A DNA stretch of 64,000 nt from Alcaligenes sp. SDU_A2 (GCF_038237375.1 NZ_CP151273.1:1798001-1862000); one strand, 5' to 3'. Counted from the stretch's first letter, positions 9,437-19,137 are shown. Notes: a model not told the origin generated them from the letters alone. A program made the numbers and translations.

Positions 9437-11125
9437 ATGAGCAATATCATTCAAGTCAAAATCCCGGACATCGGTGCGGACGACGCGGTCGACGTCATCG
9501 AGATCCTGGTCAAGGAAGGCGACACCATCGAAGTGGAGCAGAGCCTGATTACGGTGGAATCCGATAAGGCATCCATGGAGATCCCGTCCTCGCATGCCGG
9601 CGTGGTCAAGGCCATCAAGGTCAAGCTGGGCGACAAGGTCAAGGAAGGCAGCGTGGTGCTGGAACTGGAAGCGGCCCAAGCCGCCCAGGCCGCGCCTGCT
9701 GCCGAACCTGCCAAGGCAGAAACACCCAAGGCCGAACCCGCAGCCGCCGCAGCGCCCGCAGCGGCTCCTGCGGTAGCGGCCGGCGGCGAACAGAAAGTGA
9801 CCGTGCAAGTGCCTGATATCGGCGATGCGCGCGATGTGGACGTGATCGAAGTCATGGTCAAGGTGGGTGACACCATTGATGTCGACCAGAGCCTGATTAC
9901 CGTAGAGTCGGACAAGGCGTCCATGGAAGTGCCTTCGTCCCACGCTGGCGTGGTCACGGCCATCAAGGTCAAGCTGGGCGACAAGGTCAGCCAGGGCAGC
10001 GATATCCTGGAGCTGACGGTACAGGGCGCGGCTACCGCTCCTGCCAAGCAGGAGCAGGTTGCGCCAGCCGCTGCGCCGGCACCCGCCGCGTCCACTCCGG
10101 CACCGGCTCCTGCCGCCTCGTCCGTGCTGACCGGTGCCGGCGCGCCCGCTCCGGCCCGTGTTTCCCCGACGGCTGCGTTTGCCGAGGCGGATGTGCCGCT
10201 GCGTAATCTGCCCCATGCTTCGCCTAGCGTGCGCAAGTTTGCCCGCGAACTGGGCGTGGACTTGAGCCGCGTGCATGGCTCGGGCGATAAGGGCCGCATC
10301 ACAGCGGACGACGTGCGCATTTTCGTCAAGCAGGCCTTGGCCGGCGGTGCCGCACCCGTCACGGCAGCGGGAACCGCCGCCCAGGTGGGTGGTCTGGATG
10401 TGCTGGCCTGGCCCAAGGTGGACTTCGCCAAGTTCGGTCCGGTGGAAGCCAAGCCGCTGTCGCGCATCAAGAAGATCTCCGGTGCCAACCTGCACCGCAA
10501 CTGGGTCATGATTCCCCATGTCACCAACAACGAGGTGGCGGACATCACCGGCCTGGAAGCCCTGCGCAAGGAGCTGAACGAGGAGTTCAAGAAGTCGGGC
10601 GCTCGCGTCACCATGCTGGCCTTTGTCATCAAGGCCGCGGTGGCTGCGCTCAAGAAATTCCCCGAGTTCAATGCGTCGCTGGATGGCGACAATCTGGTCT
10701 TGAAGCAGTACTACCACATCGGTTTTGCCGCTGACACGCCCAATGGCCTGGTCGTGCCCGTGATCCGCGATGCTGACAAAAAAGGCATTCTGGACATCGC
10801 CCGCGAAACCGGCGAACTGGCAGCGGCTGCCCGCGACGGCAAGTTGAGCGCAGCCCAGATGCAGGGCGGCTGCTTTACCATTTCGTCCCTGGGCGGCATA
10901 GGCGGCACCGATTTCACCCCCATCATCAACGCTCCTGAAGTGGCGATCCTGGGTCTGTCGCGCTCGAGCATGCAGCCGGTGTGGAACGGCAAGGAATTCG
11001 AGCCGCGTCTGATGCTGCCTTTGTCGCTGTCCTACGATCACCGCGTCATCGACGGTGCCGCTGCCGCCCGCTTCAATGCCTTCCTGGCAACGATGCTGGC
11101 CGACTTCCGCCGCATTGCGCTGTAA
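9437..11125 (+). CDS. aceF: Dihydrolipoamide acetyltransferase (E2 of pyruvate dehydrogenase)
   Basis: E2 transfers the acetyl group to CoA and forms the core of the complex. The 562-residue protein has two lipoyl domains, with lipoylated lysines at about 44 and 159, both in ESDKASME contexts. Ala/Pro-rich linkers separate them, a peripheral-subunit-binding domain follows at about 259-297 ([15 protein letters not shown]), and the catalytic acyltransferase domain ends with DHRVIDG (His535, Asp539). Two lipoyl domains rather than the three of E. coli is common in betaproteobacteria. The long linkers explain the extensive low-complexity GCN codons and large spurious antisense frames. Ten bases separate it from lpdA. 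Confidence 0.97.
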   Translation: MSNIIQVKIPDIGADDAVDVIEILVKEGDTIEVEQSLITVESDKASMEIPSSHAGVVKAIKVKLGDKVKEGSVVLELEAAQAAQAAPAAEPAKAETPKAEPAAAAAPAAAPAVAAGGEQKVTVQVPDIGDARDVDVIEVMVKVGDTIDVDQSLITVESDKASMEVPSSHAGVVTAIKVKLGDKVSQGSDILELTVQGAATAPAKQEQVAPAAAPAPAASTPAPAPAASSVLTGAGAPAPARVSPTAAFAEADVPLRNLPHASPSVRKFARELGVDLSRVHGSGDKGRITADDVRIFVKQALAGGAAPVTAAGTAAQVGGLDVLAWPKVDFAKFGPVEAKPLSRIKKISGANLHRNWVMIPHVTNNEVADITGLEALRKELNEEFKKSGARVTMLAFVIKAAVAALKKFPEFNASLDGDNLVLKQYYHIGFAADTPNGLVVPVIRDADKKGILDIARETGELAAAARDGKLSAAQMQGGCFTISSLGGIGGTDFTPIINAPEVAILGLSRSSMQPVWNGKEFEPRLMLPLSLSYDHRVIDGAAAARFNAFLATMLADFRRIAL

Positions 11126-11134
11126 GGAGCTCTT

Positions 11135-12895
11135 ATGAGTCTGATAGATCTGACCATACCGGACATCGGCGACATCGATCAGGTCGATGTTATTGAAGTT
11201 CTTGTGCAGGTGGGCGATACCATCGAGGCCGAGCAGAGCCTGATTACCGTGGAGTCCGACAAAGCTTCTATGGAAATTCCCGCCTCGCAGGGTGGGGTGG
11301 TAAAGGAAGTGCTGGTCAAGGTGGGCGACAAAGTGTCTCAGGGCACGGCTGTCGCCAAGGTGGAGGCTGCCGCCGCTGCTGCCCCCGCTGCCGCTGCACC
11401 GGCTGCCACGCAGGAAGCGCCCAAGGCGGCACCGGTTGCTACTGCGCCGGCTCCCCAGGCTGCCAGCCATCAGGGCGGCTCGGACGATTCCGTGGATGTG
11501 GTCGTTCTGGGCGCAGGGCCCGGTGGCTACAATGCGGCCTTCCGGGCTGCCGATCTGGGTCTGAAGGTGGCCCTGGTCGAGCGTTACAGCACCCTGGGCG
11601 GCGTCTGCCTGAACGTCGGTTGCATTCCATCCAAGGCCTTGCTGCACACCGTGGCGGTGTACGAAGAAGCCAAGTCGCTGGCCTCGCACGGCATCACCTT
11701 TGGCGAAGCCAAAATCGATATCGATGCGCTGCGCGATTATAAAAACAAGGTCATTGGCAAACTGACCGGCGGGCTGGCCGGCATGGCCAAGGGGCGCAAG
11801 GTGCAGGTCGTGGTCGGCAACGGCCAGTTCCTGGACCCGAACCACATCGAAGTGACCGCCAACGACGGCACCAAGAAAGTGATCAAGTTCGGCTCGGCCA
11901 TTATTGCCGCAGGCAGCCAGTCGGTTAAGCTGCCGTTCCTGCCGGATGATCCGCGCGTGGTGGATTCCACCGGCGCGCTGGAACTGAAGTCTGTTCCTAA
12001 GCGCATGCTGATCGTGGGCGGCGGCATCATCGGCCTGGAAATGGGCACGGTGTATTCGGCGCTGGGCGCTCGCCTGGACGTGGTGGAAATGCAGACGGGC
12101 CTGATGCCCGGCGCGGACCGTGACGTGGTCAAAGTGTGGGAGAAGATGAACAAGCATCGCTTCGACCACATGATGCTGGAAACCCGCACCGTGGGTGCCG
12201 AAGCGCGCGAGGACGGCATCTGGGTGACCTTCGAGGGCAAGAACGCCCCGGCCGAACCGCAACGCTACGATCTGGTTCTGCAAGCCGTGGGTCGCTCGCC
12301 CAACGGCAAGAAGATCGGTGCCGAAAAAGCAGGCGTGCAGGTCACCGACCGTGGCTTTATCGAGGTGGACAAGCAGCAGCGCACCAATGTGCCGCATATT
12401 TATGCCATCGGCGATATCGTGGGCCAGCCCATGCTGGCGCACAAGGCCGAGCACGAGGGGCATGTGGCCGCCGAAGTCATTGCGGGCCAAAAGTCCTTTT
12501 TCGATGCCCGCGTGATCCCGTCGGTGGCGTACACCGATCCGGAAATCGCCTGGGTGGGCCTGACCGAAGAACAGGCCAAGCAGGACGGCATCAAGGTCGA
12601 GAAGGGCGTGTTCCCCTGGGCGGCATCGGGGCGTGCCATTGCCAATAACCGCGACGAGGGCTTTACCAAGGTGCTGTTCGATGCCGAAACGCATCGCATC
12701 CTGGGCGGCGGCATCGTGGGCACCAATGCCGGTGAGCTGATCGGCGAACTGGTGCTGGCGATTGAAATGGGCGTGGACCCGGTGGATCTGGCTAAGTCCA
12801 TCCATCCGCACCCCACCTTGTGCGAGTCTGTCGGCAAGGCGGCTGCCGTGGCCGAAGGCACGTGTACGGACTTGCCTCCCGCACGTCGCAAGTAA
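11135..12895 (+). CDS. lpdA: Dihydrolipoamide dehydrogenase (E3) with N-terminal lipoyl domain
   Basis: E3 reoxidises the lipoyl groups with NAD+. The 586-residue protein is longer than ordinary E3 because residues 1-76 are a lipoyl domain (lipoyl Lys43 in ESDKASME), joined by an Ala/Pro linker to the flavoprotein. The FAD motif [10 protein letters not shown] starts near 127, the redox pair is Cys158/Cys163 in [13 protein letters not shown], the NAD-binding site is VGGGIIGLE, and HPTLCE near the end carries the catalytic His559/Glu564. The E3-lipoyl fusion is known from betaproteobacteria and Neisseria. It is the last gene of the aceE operon and is followed by a strong terminator. Confidence 0.96.
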   Translation: MSLIDLTIPDIGDIDQVDVIEVLVQVGDTIEAEQSLITVESDKASMEIPASQGGVVKEVLVKVGDKVSQGTAVAKVEAAAAAAPAAAAPAATQEAPKAAPVATAPAPQAASHQGGSDDSVDVVVLGAGPGGYNAAFRAADLGLKVALVERYSTLGGVCLNVGCIPSKALLHTVAVYEEAKSLASHGITFGEAKIDIDALRDYKNKVIGKLTGGLAGMAKGRKVQVVVGNGQFLDPNHIEVTANDGTKKVIKFGSAIIAAGSQSVKLPFLPDDPRVVDSTGALELKSVPKRMLIVGGGIIGLEMGTVYSALGARLDVVEMQTGLMPGADRDVVKVWEKMNKHRFDHMMLETRTVGAEAREDGIWVTFEGKNAPAEPQRYDLVLQAVGRSPNGKKIGAEKAGVQVTDRGFIEVDKQQRTNVPHIYAIGDIVGQPMLAHKAEHEGHVAAEVIAGQKSFFDARVIPSVAYTDPEIAWVGLTEEQAKQDGIKVEKGVFPWAASGRAIANNRDEGFTKVLFDAETHRILGGGIVGTNAGELIGELVLAIEMGVDPVDLAKSIHPHPTLCESVGKAAAVAEGTCTDLPPARRK

Positions 12896-12935
12896 TATCC
12901 CCGAGCGCCTTGTCCGCAAGGCGCACCGGGCTGAC

Positions 12936-12969
12936 GGCAGGTGCTATCATCAGCGCCTGCCGTTTTTTT
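12936..12969 (+). terminator. Rho-independent terminator of aceE-aceF-lpdA
   Basis: GGCAGGTGCT pairs with AGCGCCTGCC (10 bp with one T-G wobble, loop ATCATC) and is followed by G and seven T. A second perfect hairpin lies just upstream at 12905-12924 (GCGCCTT / AAGGCGC, loop GTCCGC). The terminator covers an in-frame ATG at 12941, which argues that folC starts further downstream. Confidence 0.85.
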
Positions 12970-12988
12970 ATTGTGGGTTCGTTCTGTT

Positions 12989-14380
12989 ATGTCTAGTCCT
13001 GTCCTGAATGCCGGCTCCGCCTTGTCCGACTGGCTCTCCTACCTGGAAACCTTGCACCCTTCGGCCATCGACATGGGGCAGGCCCGCATCCGCGAGGTGG
13101 CCGAGCGTCTGGGCGTGAAAATCGACGGGGTGGTCATTACCGTGGGCGGCACCAATGGCAAAGGATCGACCTGCGCCATGCTGGAGGCCATCTTGCTGGC
13201 CGGCGGCTACAAGGTCGGGGTGTATGCGTCACCGCATCTGGTGCGCTATAACGAGCGCATTCGCCTGAACGGCGAATTGGCCGCGGATGAACAGATCACC
13301 GCGCAGTTTGCCCGTATCGATCAGGCCCGTCAGGACATTACCCTGACGTACTTCGAGTTTTCCACCCTGGCGGCTTTGTTGCTGTTTCAGGAACAGCGCG
13401 TGGATGCCGCCATCCTGGAAGTGGGGCTTGGCGGGCGCTTGGATGCGGTCAATATCATTGATTCGGACTGCGCCATTATCACCAGCGTGGACATCGACCA
13501 TGCCGAGTACTTGGGCGATACCCGCGAAAAAATCGGCTGGGAAAAAGCCCATATTTTCCGCCCCGGATGTCCGGCCATCTGCGCCGATCCGGTTCCGCCG
13601 CAGACACTGATCGATTACGCCCATGAAATCGGCGCGCAGTTGTGGTTGTTTGGCAAGGATTTCAATTACTCGGGCGATCGTCAGCAATGGGCCTACGGCG
13701 GGCGTGGTCAGCGCCGGGCAGGGCTGGCGTATCCCGCTTTGCGGGGTGCCAACCAGTTACTGAATGCATCGGCGGCCCTGGCCGCGCTGGAGTCGTTGCG
13801 GCCCAGATTGGCTGTGCCTGCACAAGCGGTGCGCGAAGGCCTGCTGCGCGCCAATGTGCCAGGCCGTTTCCAGATCCAGCCCGGCGTGCCTTGCGTGGTG
13901 TTCGATGTGGCCCACAATCCGCACGCCGCCGCCGCGCTGGCGCAGAACCTGGATAATATGCCGCCGTATGCCAAGACCATTGCCGTGGTGGGCATGTACA
14001 AGGACAAGGATGTGGACGGCGTCATTGCCCGGCTGGCCGGACGAGTCGATCATTGGATGTGCGCCGGTCTGGAAGGGCCGCGCGGGCTGAGTGGGGAGGA
14101 TCTGGCCGAGCATGTGCGCACGGTGCTGGCGGCCCCTGCGGCACAGCCCGAGGTCCTGGATCAGCCGTCTTTGGACGACGGGCATCGGCCGGGTGTGCGT
14201 CCGGCGGCCCGCAATTCTGTCGTAAAGCCACCTGCGGTCGTATCCGGTTACAACAGTCCTTTGCAGGCCTATGAAGCGGCTCGAAAAGAGGCGGGCGACA
14301 ATGATAGAATTGTTGTGTTTGGCTCGTTTGCAACGGTAGGCCCATTACTTGAGGCCGCAAACGCTCGCGCCTCCTCCTGA
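12989..14380 (+). CDS. folC: Bifunctional folylpolyglutamate synthase / dihydrofolate synthase
   Basis: FolC makes dihydrofolate from dihydropteroate and adds glutamates to folates, an ATP-dependent cytosolic Mur-ligase-type enzyme. The ATP loop GGTNGKGS is at residues 53-60 of the 463-residue protein; GLGGRLDAVNII, VDIDHAEYLG and FDVAHNPHAA are further family motifs. I chose the ATG at 12989 because the alternative at 12941 sits inside the lpdA terminator hairpin. There is no strong ribosome-binding site. A stretch around residues 395-420, rich in Pro and Asp before VSGYNSP, looks like an insertion between strands. A SPOR protein gene follows closely. Confidence 0.95.
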   Translation: MSSPVLNAGSALSDWLSYLETLHPSAIDMGQARIREVAERLGVKIDGVVITVGGTNGKGSTCAMLEAILLAGGYKVGVYASPHLVRYNERIRLNGELAADEQITAQFARIDQARQDITLTYFEFSTLAALLLFQEQRVDAAILEVGLGGRLDAVNIIDSDCAIITSVDIDHAEYLGDTREKIGWEKAHIFRPGCPAICADPVPPQTLIDYAHEIGAQLWLFGKDFNYSGDRQQWAYGGRGQRRAGLAYPALRGANQLLNASAALAALESLRPRLAVPAQAVREGLLRANVPGRFQIQPGVPCVVFDVAHNPHAAAALAQNLDNMPPYAKTIAVVGMYKDKDVDGVIARLAGRVDHWMCAGLEGPRGLSGEDLAEHVRTVLAAPAAQPEVLDQPSLDDGHRPGVRPAARNSVVKPPAVVSGYNSPLQAYEAARKEAGDNDRIVVFGSFATVGPLLEAANARASS

Positions 14381-14414
14381 TCGTCCGGCAGCTTTTTACA
14401 TAGGTCTAGGGTTC

Positions 14415-15272
14415 ATGGGTTTATTCTCACGCAACGATACTTCCTCGTCGTCGGGACGCCGCGCTGCGGCATCCAGCGATTCGCAATTGTCGGAACTGCG
14501 CGGTCGTGCGCGGCGTCGCCTGATCGGTGCCTTGGCACTGGTGCTGGCTGTCGTCGTGGTTGTGCCCATGCTGACGGTGGATAACACCGCTCCCGAGCCC
14601 GAGCAGCCGCTGGCTATGGCTCCGGTCGGGCAAACCCCTGTGCCGGCTGCCGTTCAGCCCGCGCAACCGGGTGGTCTGGTGGTCGAAGAAGGTACACGCC
14701 CGCCTGCAGTGGTGCAGCCCGATTTGACCGTGCCAGGTCAGCCCGGTGCCAGCGGCACGGTGGAAGTCGCGCCCCAGCCGGGTCAGGCTAGCGATCCTGC
14801 TGCTCCTGTAGCGCCGGTGGCCGAGCCCCCTGCAGTGGAGCCGGTACGCGTTGAGCCGCCTAAGCCTGCCGACAAGCCCAAGCCTGTCGAAAAACCTAAG
14901 CCTTCGGCACCGCCCGCCGCCCAGAATGGCGCGGGCAAACGAACCGACGATGGCTCTTACGCACTGGCCTTGCTGGAAGGCCGCGTGCCCGATTCCCCGG
15001 CACCGGCTGCCCGCGCGCCTAAACCGGCTGCGCAGCAAGGCAGTTTTACCTTGCAGATCGTGGCCTACTCCAACGAAAACGATGCCCGTTCGCGCCGCGA
15101 CCAGTTGGTTTCCTCCGGGGTTACCAATGCTTATGTGGAAACCGCCCAGTCCGGCGGCAAGTCCACCTATCGTCTGCGCGTGGGGCCATTCCCCACCCGC
15201 GAGGCGGCCCAGGCCGCTCAGGCCCGCTTGCGTTCACTGGGTTACGAGAACAGTTTCATTTCGGCTAAGTGA
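14415..15272 (+). CDS. SPOR-domain membrane protein (DedD/FtsN-like)
   Basis: A 285-residue inner-membrane protein with a short cytoplasmic N-terminus, one membrane segment (about 34-56, LIGALALVLAVVVVVPML), a long Pro/Ala/Val-rich periplasmic linker and a C-terminal SPOR domain (about 208-285, FTLQIVAYSNENDARS...). SPOR domains bind denuded peptidoglycan at the division septum. The gene order folC-SPOR-cvpA-purF matches the E. coli folC-dedD-cvpA-purF cluster, so it is likely the DedD counterpart. The frame is open to 14349, but the ATG at 14415 gives the natural MGLFSRND start. Its stop overlaps the GTG of cvpA. Confidence 0.88.
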   Translation: MGLFSRNDTSSSSGRRAAASSDSQLSELRGRARRRLIGALALVLAVVVVVPMLTVDNTAPEPEQPLAMAPVGQTPVPAAVQPAQPGGLVVEEGTRPPAVVQPDLTVPGQPGASGTVEVAPQPGQASDPAAPVAPVAEPPAVEPVRVEPPKPADKPKPVEKPKPSAPPAAQNGAGKRTDDGSYALALLEGRVPDSPAPAARAPKPAAQQGSFTLQIVAYSNENDARSRRDQLVSSGVTNAYVETAQSGGKSTYRLRVGPFPTREAAQAAQARLRSLGYENSFISAK

Positions 15273-15757
15273 CCAGCTTCGACTATATCGTCCTTGCCGT
15301 CATCGGCGTATCCGGCCTGCTGGGCCTGATACGCGGATTGATCAAGGAGGTGCTGTCCCTGACCGCCTATCTGCTGGCCTTCATGGCCGCCATCTGGTGG
15401 GGACCGCGTACATCCGGCTGGATTCAGGTCTGGATAGAAAACGGCTTATTGCGTACTGCCTTGGCGTACGGAGCCGTTTTTTTTGTGGTGCTGCTGCTTG
15501 TCGGTCTGTTGAATATGCTGCTGGCCACCTTGATCGAGCAAACTGGCTTGACGCCTGCCGATCATGGGCTGGGCGGCTTGTTCGGCGTGGCCCGTGGCGC
15601 GCTGCTGGTACTGATTCTGGTGATACTGGCCGGCCATACCGAACTGCCTAAAGAGCCGTGGTGGGAGCAGGCCAAACTGGCCGATCCGGCCATACGGGCG
15701 GTTCAATCGATCAAGGCCATGCTGCCGCCGTCCTTGGCAGAATGGCTGCCTTATTGA
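15269..15757 (+). CDS. cvpA: CvpA family inner-membrane protein
   Basis: A 162-residue protein with four hydrophobic segments (about 5-22, 28-46, 64-86 and 105-122) and the family opening FDYIVLAVIGVSGLLGLIRG. CvpA was described for colicin V production and purine-related effects in E. coli; its biochemical role is unsettled. The start codon is GTG, overlapping the stop of the SPOR gene by four bases, so translation is probably coupled. It lies 23 bp before purF, the conserved arrangement. Confidence 0.9.
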   Translation: MTSFDYIVLAVIGVSGLLGLIRGLIKEVLSLTAYLLAFMAAIWWGPRTSGWIQVWIENGLLRTALAYGAVFFVVLLLVGLLNMLLATLIEQTGLTPADHGLGGLFGVARGALLVLILVILAGHTELPKEPWWEQAKLADPAIRAVQSIKAMLPPSLAEWLPY

Positions 15758-15780
15758 GAACACACTAACGGGAACCAATC

Positions 15781-17265
15781 ATGTGTGGAGTTGTTGGGCT
15801 TGTTGCGCGCAGCCCTGTGAATCAGTTGATCTATGACAGCCTGCTTTTGCTGCAGCATCGCGGGCAGGATGCCGCCGGCATGGCCACCTGGCACGACCAG
15901 TTCTTCAGCATGCACAAGGCGTATGGCTTGGTCAGGGATGTGTTTCGCACCCGCAATATGCGCTCTTTGCCGGGCAATAGCGGCATAGGCCATGTGCGCT
16001 ATCCTACCGCCGGCTCCAGCGACAGCGTGGACGAGGCCCAGCCATTCTATGTGAATGCGCCCTTTGGCATCGCCTTTGCCCACAACGGCAACCTGACCAA
16101 CTGGCGTGAGCTGCGCGAAGAACTGTTCACCATAGACCGCCGGCACATCAATACCAACTCGGATTCCGAGGTCTTGCTGAACGTGTACGCGCACGAGCTG
16201 CAGTGCGCTACCACCGGTGCCGAACTGTCCGTCGACGAGGTGTTCAAGGCCGTGTCCGTGGTGCATCGCCGCGTGAAAGGCGCGTATGCGGTTGTCTCCC
16301 ATATTGCCGGCTTTGGTCTGGTCGCTTTTCGCGATCCTAACGGCATCCGTCCTTTGTGCCTGGGCCGTAACGAAACCGACAAGGGCGTGGAATGGATGGT
16401 GGCGTCCGAATCCGTGGCCTTGACTGGTTGCGGTTTCGAGCTGGTGCGCGACGTAGAGCCGGGCGAAGCCATTATTGTTGATCTGGACGGCAATCTCAGC
16501 AGCCGTCAGTGCGCCGAAAACCCCAGCCTGAACCCTTGCGTGTTCGAGTATGTCTACTTCGCGCGTCCGGACTCTACCGTCGATGGCGTGTCGGTGTACG
16601 ATGCCCGCCTGCTGATGGGCGAGTATCTGGCCGAGAATGTGGCCAAGAACCTGCGGTTGGCCGATATCGATGTGGTCATGCCCATTCCGGATTCGGCCCG
16701 GCCTTCGGCCATGCAACTGGCCGCCCACCTGAATCTGAATTACCGCGAAGGTTTCATCAAAAATCGCTATATCGGCCGTACCTTCATCATGCCAGGGCAA
16801 GAAGTGCGCAAGAAGTCTGTACGCCAGAAGCTCAGCGCCATTCCCATGGAGTTCCAGGGCAAGAACGTGCTGCTGGTGGACGATTCCATTGTGCGCGGTA
16901 CCACCAGCCGTCAGATTGTGGATATGGCGCGCGCCGCCGGAGCCAATAAGGTGTTCTTTGCATCGGCGGCACCGCCGGTGCGCTATCCCAATGTGTATGG
17001 CATCGACATGCCGACCCAGGCCGAGCTGATCGCCACGGGCCGCGATGTGGAGCAGGTGGCGCAGGAAATCGGTGTGGATGGCCTGGTGTATCAAGACCTG
17101 TCCGATCTGGAACGGGCACTGTCCGATCTGAACCCGCGCTTTGCCGGGTACGAGTCCTCGTGTTTCAATGGTCAGTATGTGACCGGCGATGTGGATGGTG
17201 CCTATCTGGAGCGTCTGGCCGAAGGCCGCAAGAACGGTAAACCTGTTCCGGATGTGACCGACTGA
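15781..17265 (+). CDS. purF: Amidophosphoribosyltransferase (first step of purine synthesis)
   Basis: PurF uses glutamine and PRPP to make phosphoribosylamine. The protein starts MCGVVGLV, so Cys2 becomes the N-terminal nucleophile without a propeptide, as in E. coli. [15 protein letters not shown] and SDSE are glutaminase motifs; the PRPP site is [13 protein letters not shown] in the second half. At 494 residues it has the usual length. It ends the folC-SPOR-cvpA-purF cluster and is followed 50 bp later by a terminator. No PurR-like operator was recognised. Confidence 0.97.
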   Translation: MCGVVGLVARSPVNQLIYDSLLLLQHRGQDAAGMATWHDQFFSMHKAYGLVRDVFRTRNMRSLPGNSGIGHVRYPTAGSSDSVDEAQPFYVNAPFGIAFAHNGNLTNWRELREELFTIDRRHINTNSDSEVLLNVYAHELQCATTGAELSVDEVFKAVSVVHRRVKGAYAVVSHIAGFGLVAFRDPNGIRPLCLGRNETDKGVEWMVASESVALTGCGFELVRDVEPGEAIIVDLDGNLSSRQCAENPSLNPCVFEYVYFARPDSTVDGVSVYDARLLMGEYLAENVAKNLRLADIDVVMPIPDSARPSAMQLAAHLNLNYREGFIKNRYIGRTFIMPGQEVRKKSVRQKLSAIPMEFQGKNVLLVDDSIVRGTTSRQIVDMARAAGANKVFFASAAPPVRYPNVYGIDMPTQAELIATGRDVEQVAQEIGVDGLVYQDLSDLERALSDLNPRFAGYESSCFNGQYVTGDVDGAYLERLAEGRKNGKPVPDVTD

Positions 17266-17296
17266 ACGGTATCTGCCTGATCAAAGAATCTGCTGT

Positions 17297-17509
17297 CTAG
17301 ATGAACTGATTCCCGAAGGTTGGACAAAGATCCAACTTTCGTTTTTTTTTATGGTTCTTTGAAGAATTCGGAGCGCCACAACAGAACGACGCTTGCACCC
17401 CGTCCTCACGCCCGGCTTGAGGCAAGCCGTCCGAGTCGCCCTTTCCGATCGTGCTGCGCCTTGAACGGTTCAGAACACCGATGACATAGCCCGCGCCATA
17501 CGCCTTCAT
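17297..17509 (-). CDS. Small repeat-associated hypothetical ORF, copy 1
   Basis: A 70-residue ORF starting at 17509 (MKAYGAGYVIGVLNRSRRST). Its first 20 residues match the ORF at 38541-38681 beside the second copy of the palindromic repeat, where the start reads MTMYGRGYVTCVLNRSRRST; after that the two diverge and end differently. The C-terminal KKHKKKR-like part here is read through the purF terminator, so that part may not be meaningful. No known domain is recognised. It could be a real short peptide gene carried by the repeat, or a conserved non-coding DNA stretch that happens to be open. Confidence 0.35.
   Translation of the reverse strand: MKAYGAGYVIGVLNRSRRSTIGKGDSDGLPQAGREDGVQASFCCGAPNSSKNHKKKRKLDLCPTFGNQFI
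17315..17350 (+). terminator. purF terminator
   Basis: GAAGGTTGGA pairs with TCCAACTTTC (10 bp, one G-T wobble, loop CAAAGA) followed by G and nine T. It lies 50 bp after the purF stop and is the obvious end of that operon. It also overlaps the predicted C-terminal end of the small minus-strand ORF ending at 17297. Confidence 0.85.
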
Positions 17510-17926
17510 GCCAAACAGAAAATGCAGTGGATGGCTGATACCTGGTAGGGCGTACGCGCACGTTCGGCCGTTTGGGCCAAGCAGAGAGAACCTTGGATTC
17601 TCGCCAGGCCGGCCACAGTAGGCCGGCTTGGCTGGGTCCTTCGCCCACGCTGCGCGCGGGTTCCCTGGTCAGGATACTGGGGCGGGCGGGGCGTGAACTC
17701 GCAGGGTGATTCGTCCACTGGACGAATCACAAGCGTCCTGCTCGAACAGCACGCCCCTTGCCTCCCGCCCCAGTATCCCGCCTGCGGCGCAGGCCTTGAC
17801 TCGCCCGCCGGCCTACTGTGGCCGGCCTGGCGAGAACGGCACCGCTGTGCTTGGCCCAAACGGCCCGCCCACTACGAAGGAATCCCCCGACATCTCTCGA
17901 AGAACCTTGTTTATGCCGGTCTGCGC
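17378..17926 (-). repeat. Dispersed palindromic repeat, copy 1 (whole unit)
   Basis: About 550 bp between purF and sodA that is homologous to 38126-38680. Set by its flanks, this copy is in the opposite orientation to copy 2: its left part (small ORF, AAGGTTCTCTCTG next to the core) matches the reverse complement of the right part of copy 2, and its right part (CCCACTACGAAGGAATCCCC) matches the reverse complement of the left part of copy 2. The core at 17598-17836, however, is in the same orientation as in copy 2. The unit fills the whole 661-bp gap together with the purF terminator; its right edge abuts the sodA stop. Confidence 0.85.
17598..17836. repeat. 239-bp core with perfect 30-bp inverted arms and central palindrome, copy 1
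   Basis: The left arm at 17598-17627 (beginning TTCTCGCCAGGCCGGCCACA) is the exact reverse complement of the right arm at 17807-17836, 30 of 30 bases. Inside, GGATACTGGGGCGGG recurs inverted, and the centre (17706-17730) is a perfect palindrome GTGATTCGTCCA-C-TGGACGAATCAC. A further outer inverted pair TTTGGGCCAAGC / GCTTGGCCCAAA lies just outside at 17571-17582 and 17849-17860. Frames open on both strands across the core are by-products of the G+C content. Confidence 0.9.
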
Positions 17927-18538
17927 TTAGCGCAAGGCGTCTTGGTAGCGGCGCGCCACTTCTGCCCAGTCGATGACCTGATAGAAAGCGGCAATGTATT
18001 CAGGGCGGCGGTTCTGGTATTTCAGGTAGTAAGCGTGCTCCCAAACGTCCAGGCCCAGAATGGGGGTATTGCCGGTCATAAGCGGGCTGTCCTGATTGCC
18101 GGTGCTCTGGACCACCAGTTTTTTGGCCGGTGTCACGCTCAACCAGGCCCAGCCGCTGCCAAAGCGGGTCAATGCCGCCTTGGTGAAAGCCTCTTTGAAG
18201 GCGGCCATGCCGCCCAGGTCCGTGTCTATGGCCTGGGCCAGATCACCCTGTGGATCGCCACCGCCTTGTGGCGACATGACCGTCCAGAACAGACTGTGGT
18301 TGGCATGTCCGCCGCCATTGTTGCGCACGGCATGGCGTACCTGTTCAGGCAGGCGGTCCAGTCCGGCCACCAGTTCGTCGATGGGCGGACTGGGCAGGCC
18401 GGCTTCGCCCAAGGCGGCGTTCAGATTGTTGATATAGGTCTGGTGGTGTTTGCTGTAGTGGATTTCCATGGTCTGCGCATCGATGTGCGGCTCCAACGCA
18501 TCGTAGGCATAGGGCAGGGGGGGTAGCGTGTACGACAT
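17927..18538 (-). CDS. sodA: Superoxide dismutase, Mn-type sequence
   Basis: A 203-residue cytosolic superoxide dismutase. Metal ligands His27, His81, Asp164 and His168 (DVWEHAYY) are present. [10 protein letters not shown], and Gln149 in the GNQDSP segment, are the Mn-type pattern rather than Fe-type, so I call it sodA; cambialism cannot be excluded. I start at the ATG at 18538, six bases after an AGGAG site; the open frame extends two codons further to a TTG. It lies downstream of an orfX-like gene on the same strand, as in the iron-regulated fumC-orfX-sodA cluster of Pseudomonas, which suggests expression during iron shortage when Fe-SOD is limited. Confidence 0.92.
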   Translation of the reverse strand: MSYTLPPLPYAYDALEPHIDAQTMEIHYSKHHQTYINNLNAALGEAGLPSPPIDELVAGLDRLPEQVRHAVRNNGGGHANHSLFWTVMSPQGGGDPQGDLAQAIDTDLGGMAAFKEAFTKAALTRFGSGWAWLSVTPAKKLVVQSTGNQDSPLMTGNTPILGLDVWEHAYYLKYQNRRPEYIAAFYQVIDWAEVARRYQDALR

Positions 18539-18601
18539 GAACAACTCCTGGATGGAAAACAGTCAGTTAGGGAACAGGGGAGCCTGGGAGCAGTGTGATG
18601 G

Positions 18602-19081
18602 TTAATGGGCGGCACTATGATCCAAGGGGCCGGCTGCCCCTAGAAACAGAGCGCTGCAGGCGTGCAGATGATGGGGGTGGCGGCGTGCGAAACGCGCCAA
18701 TTCCGCATACGTGCGCCGGCTATGCTGCCAGGCGGCCATGCGCCAGGCGTCGTCCAGCCTGGGATTGGCGCTGGCCCGACACAGAAATTCGTGTGCGCTG
18801 CAAAGGTGCATCCCCTGGTCATCGGTCTGCCCCAACTGCCCGCAGGCATCAGCCAGGTTCAGATGCGCAATGACCCAAGCGGCGACGGTTTCGTCCGCGC
18901 CGTCGGCAATGCCGAACAGCAAGGGGCGTACACAGGCTCCGGCTTGCCGGTAGTGCAAGGCAGCGGCGCTGTAGTTCGATTCCTGGAAGGCGCGATTGCC
19001 TTGTACGATCAGGCTGCGCCAGGCGTTCAGCTCCTTGTCTTGGGCAAGGCCGTGCTGCGGCTGTTCGGAAAGAGTCGACAT
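18602..19081 (-). CDS. OrfX-like TPR-type protein upstream of sodA
   Basis: A 159-residue helical protein rich in Ala, Leu and Arg, with TPR-like spacing (WRSLIVQGNRAFQESNYSAAALHYRQA). The ATG at 19081 has an AGGAG site six bases upstream; the frame extends seven codons further but without a better site. Position and general character fit the orfX gene found upstream of sodA in Pseudomonas aeruginosa and in related iron-responsive clusters; its biochemical function is unknown. fumC, which precedes orfX in Pseudomonas, is absent here. A candidate Fur box is located 38 bp upstream. The gap to sodA is 63 bp. Confidence 0.75.
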   Translation of the reverse strand: MSTLSEQPQHGLAQDKELNAWRSLIVQGNRAFQESNYSAAALHYRQAGACVRPLLFGIADGADETVAAWVIAHLNLADACGQLGQTDDQGMHLCSAHEFLCRASANPRLDDAWRMAAWQHSRRTYAELARFARRHPHHLHACSALFLGAAGPLDHSAAH

Positions 19082-19118
19082 GCGTAGCTCCTGATAATCC
19101 AATTTTAGGATTATTAAT

Positions 19119-19137
19119 AATAATGATTTGTATTTAG
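19119..19137 (-). promoter_or_regulatory. Possible Fur box upstream of orfX-sodA
   Basis: On the minus strand CTAAATACAAATCATTATT matches the 19-bp consensus GATAATGATAATCATTATC at 12 positions, the common threshold for real Fur boxes. It lies in a 60-bp AT-rich stretch (19090-19150) that contrasts sharply with the surrounding DNA. The iron-regulated orfX-sodA context supports it. A second overlapping match (TTATTAATAATCC) extends towards the gene. Confidence 0.45.

Noticed and set aside
9299-12919. 1206-residue antisense frame across aceF and lpdA
   Set aside because: Low-complexity shadow of the Ala/Pro linkers and of lpdA; no start signal or homology pattern.
12941-12988. Upstream start for folC
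   Set aside because: The ATG lies in the stem of the lpdA terminator and the added residues are not FolC-like.
17506-17859. 117-residue frame in the palindromic repeat, also at 38155-38478
   Set aside because: Both frames mirror the conserved palindrome; the predicted sequence is Arg/Gly/Ser-rich and follows the inverted arms, so conservation is at the DNA level.
17693-18526. 277-residue plus-strand frame over the repeat and sodA
   Set aside because: Antisense to sodA, a certain gene.
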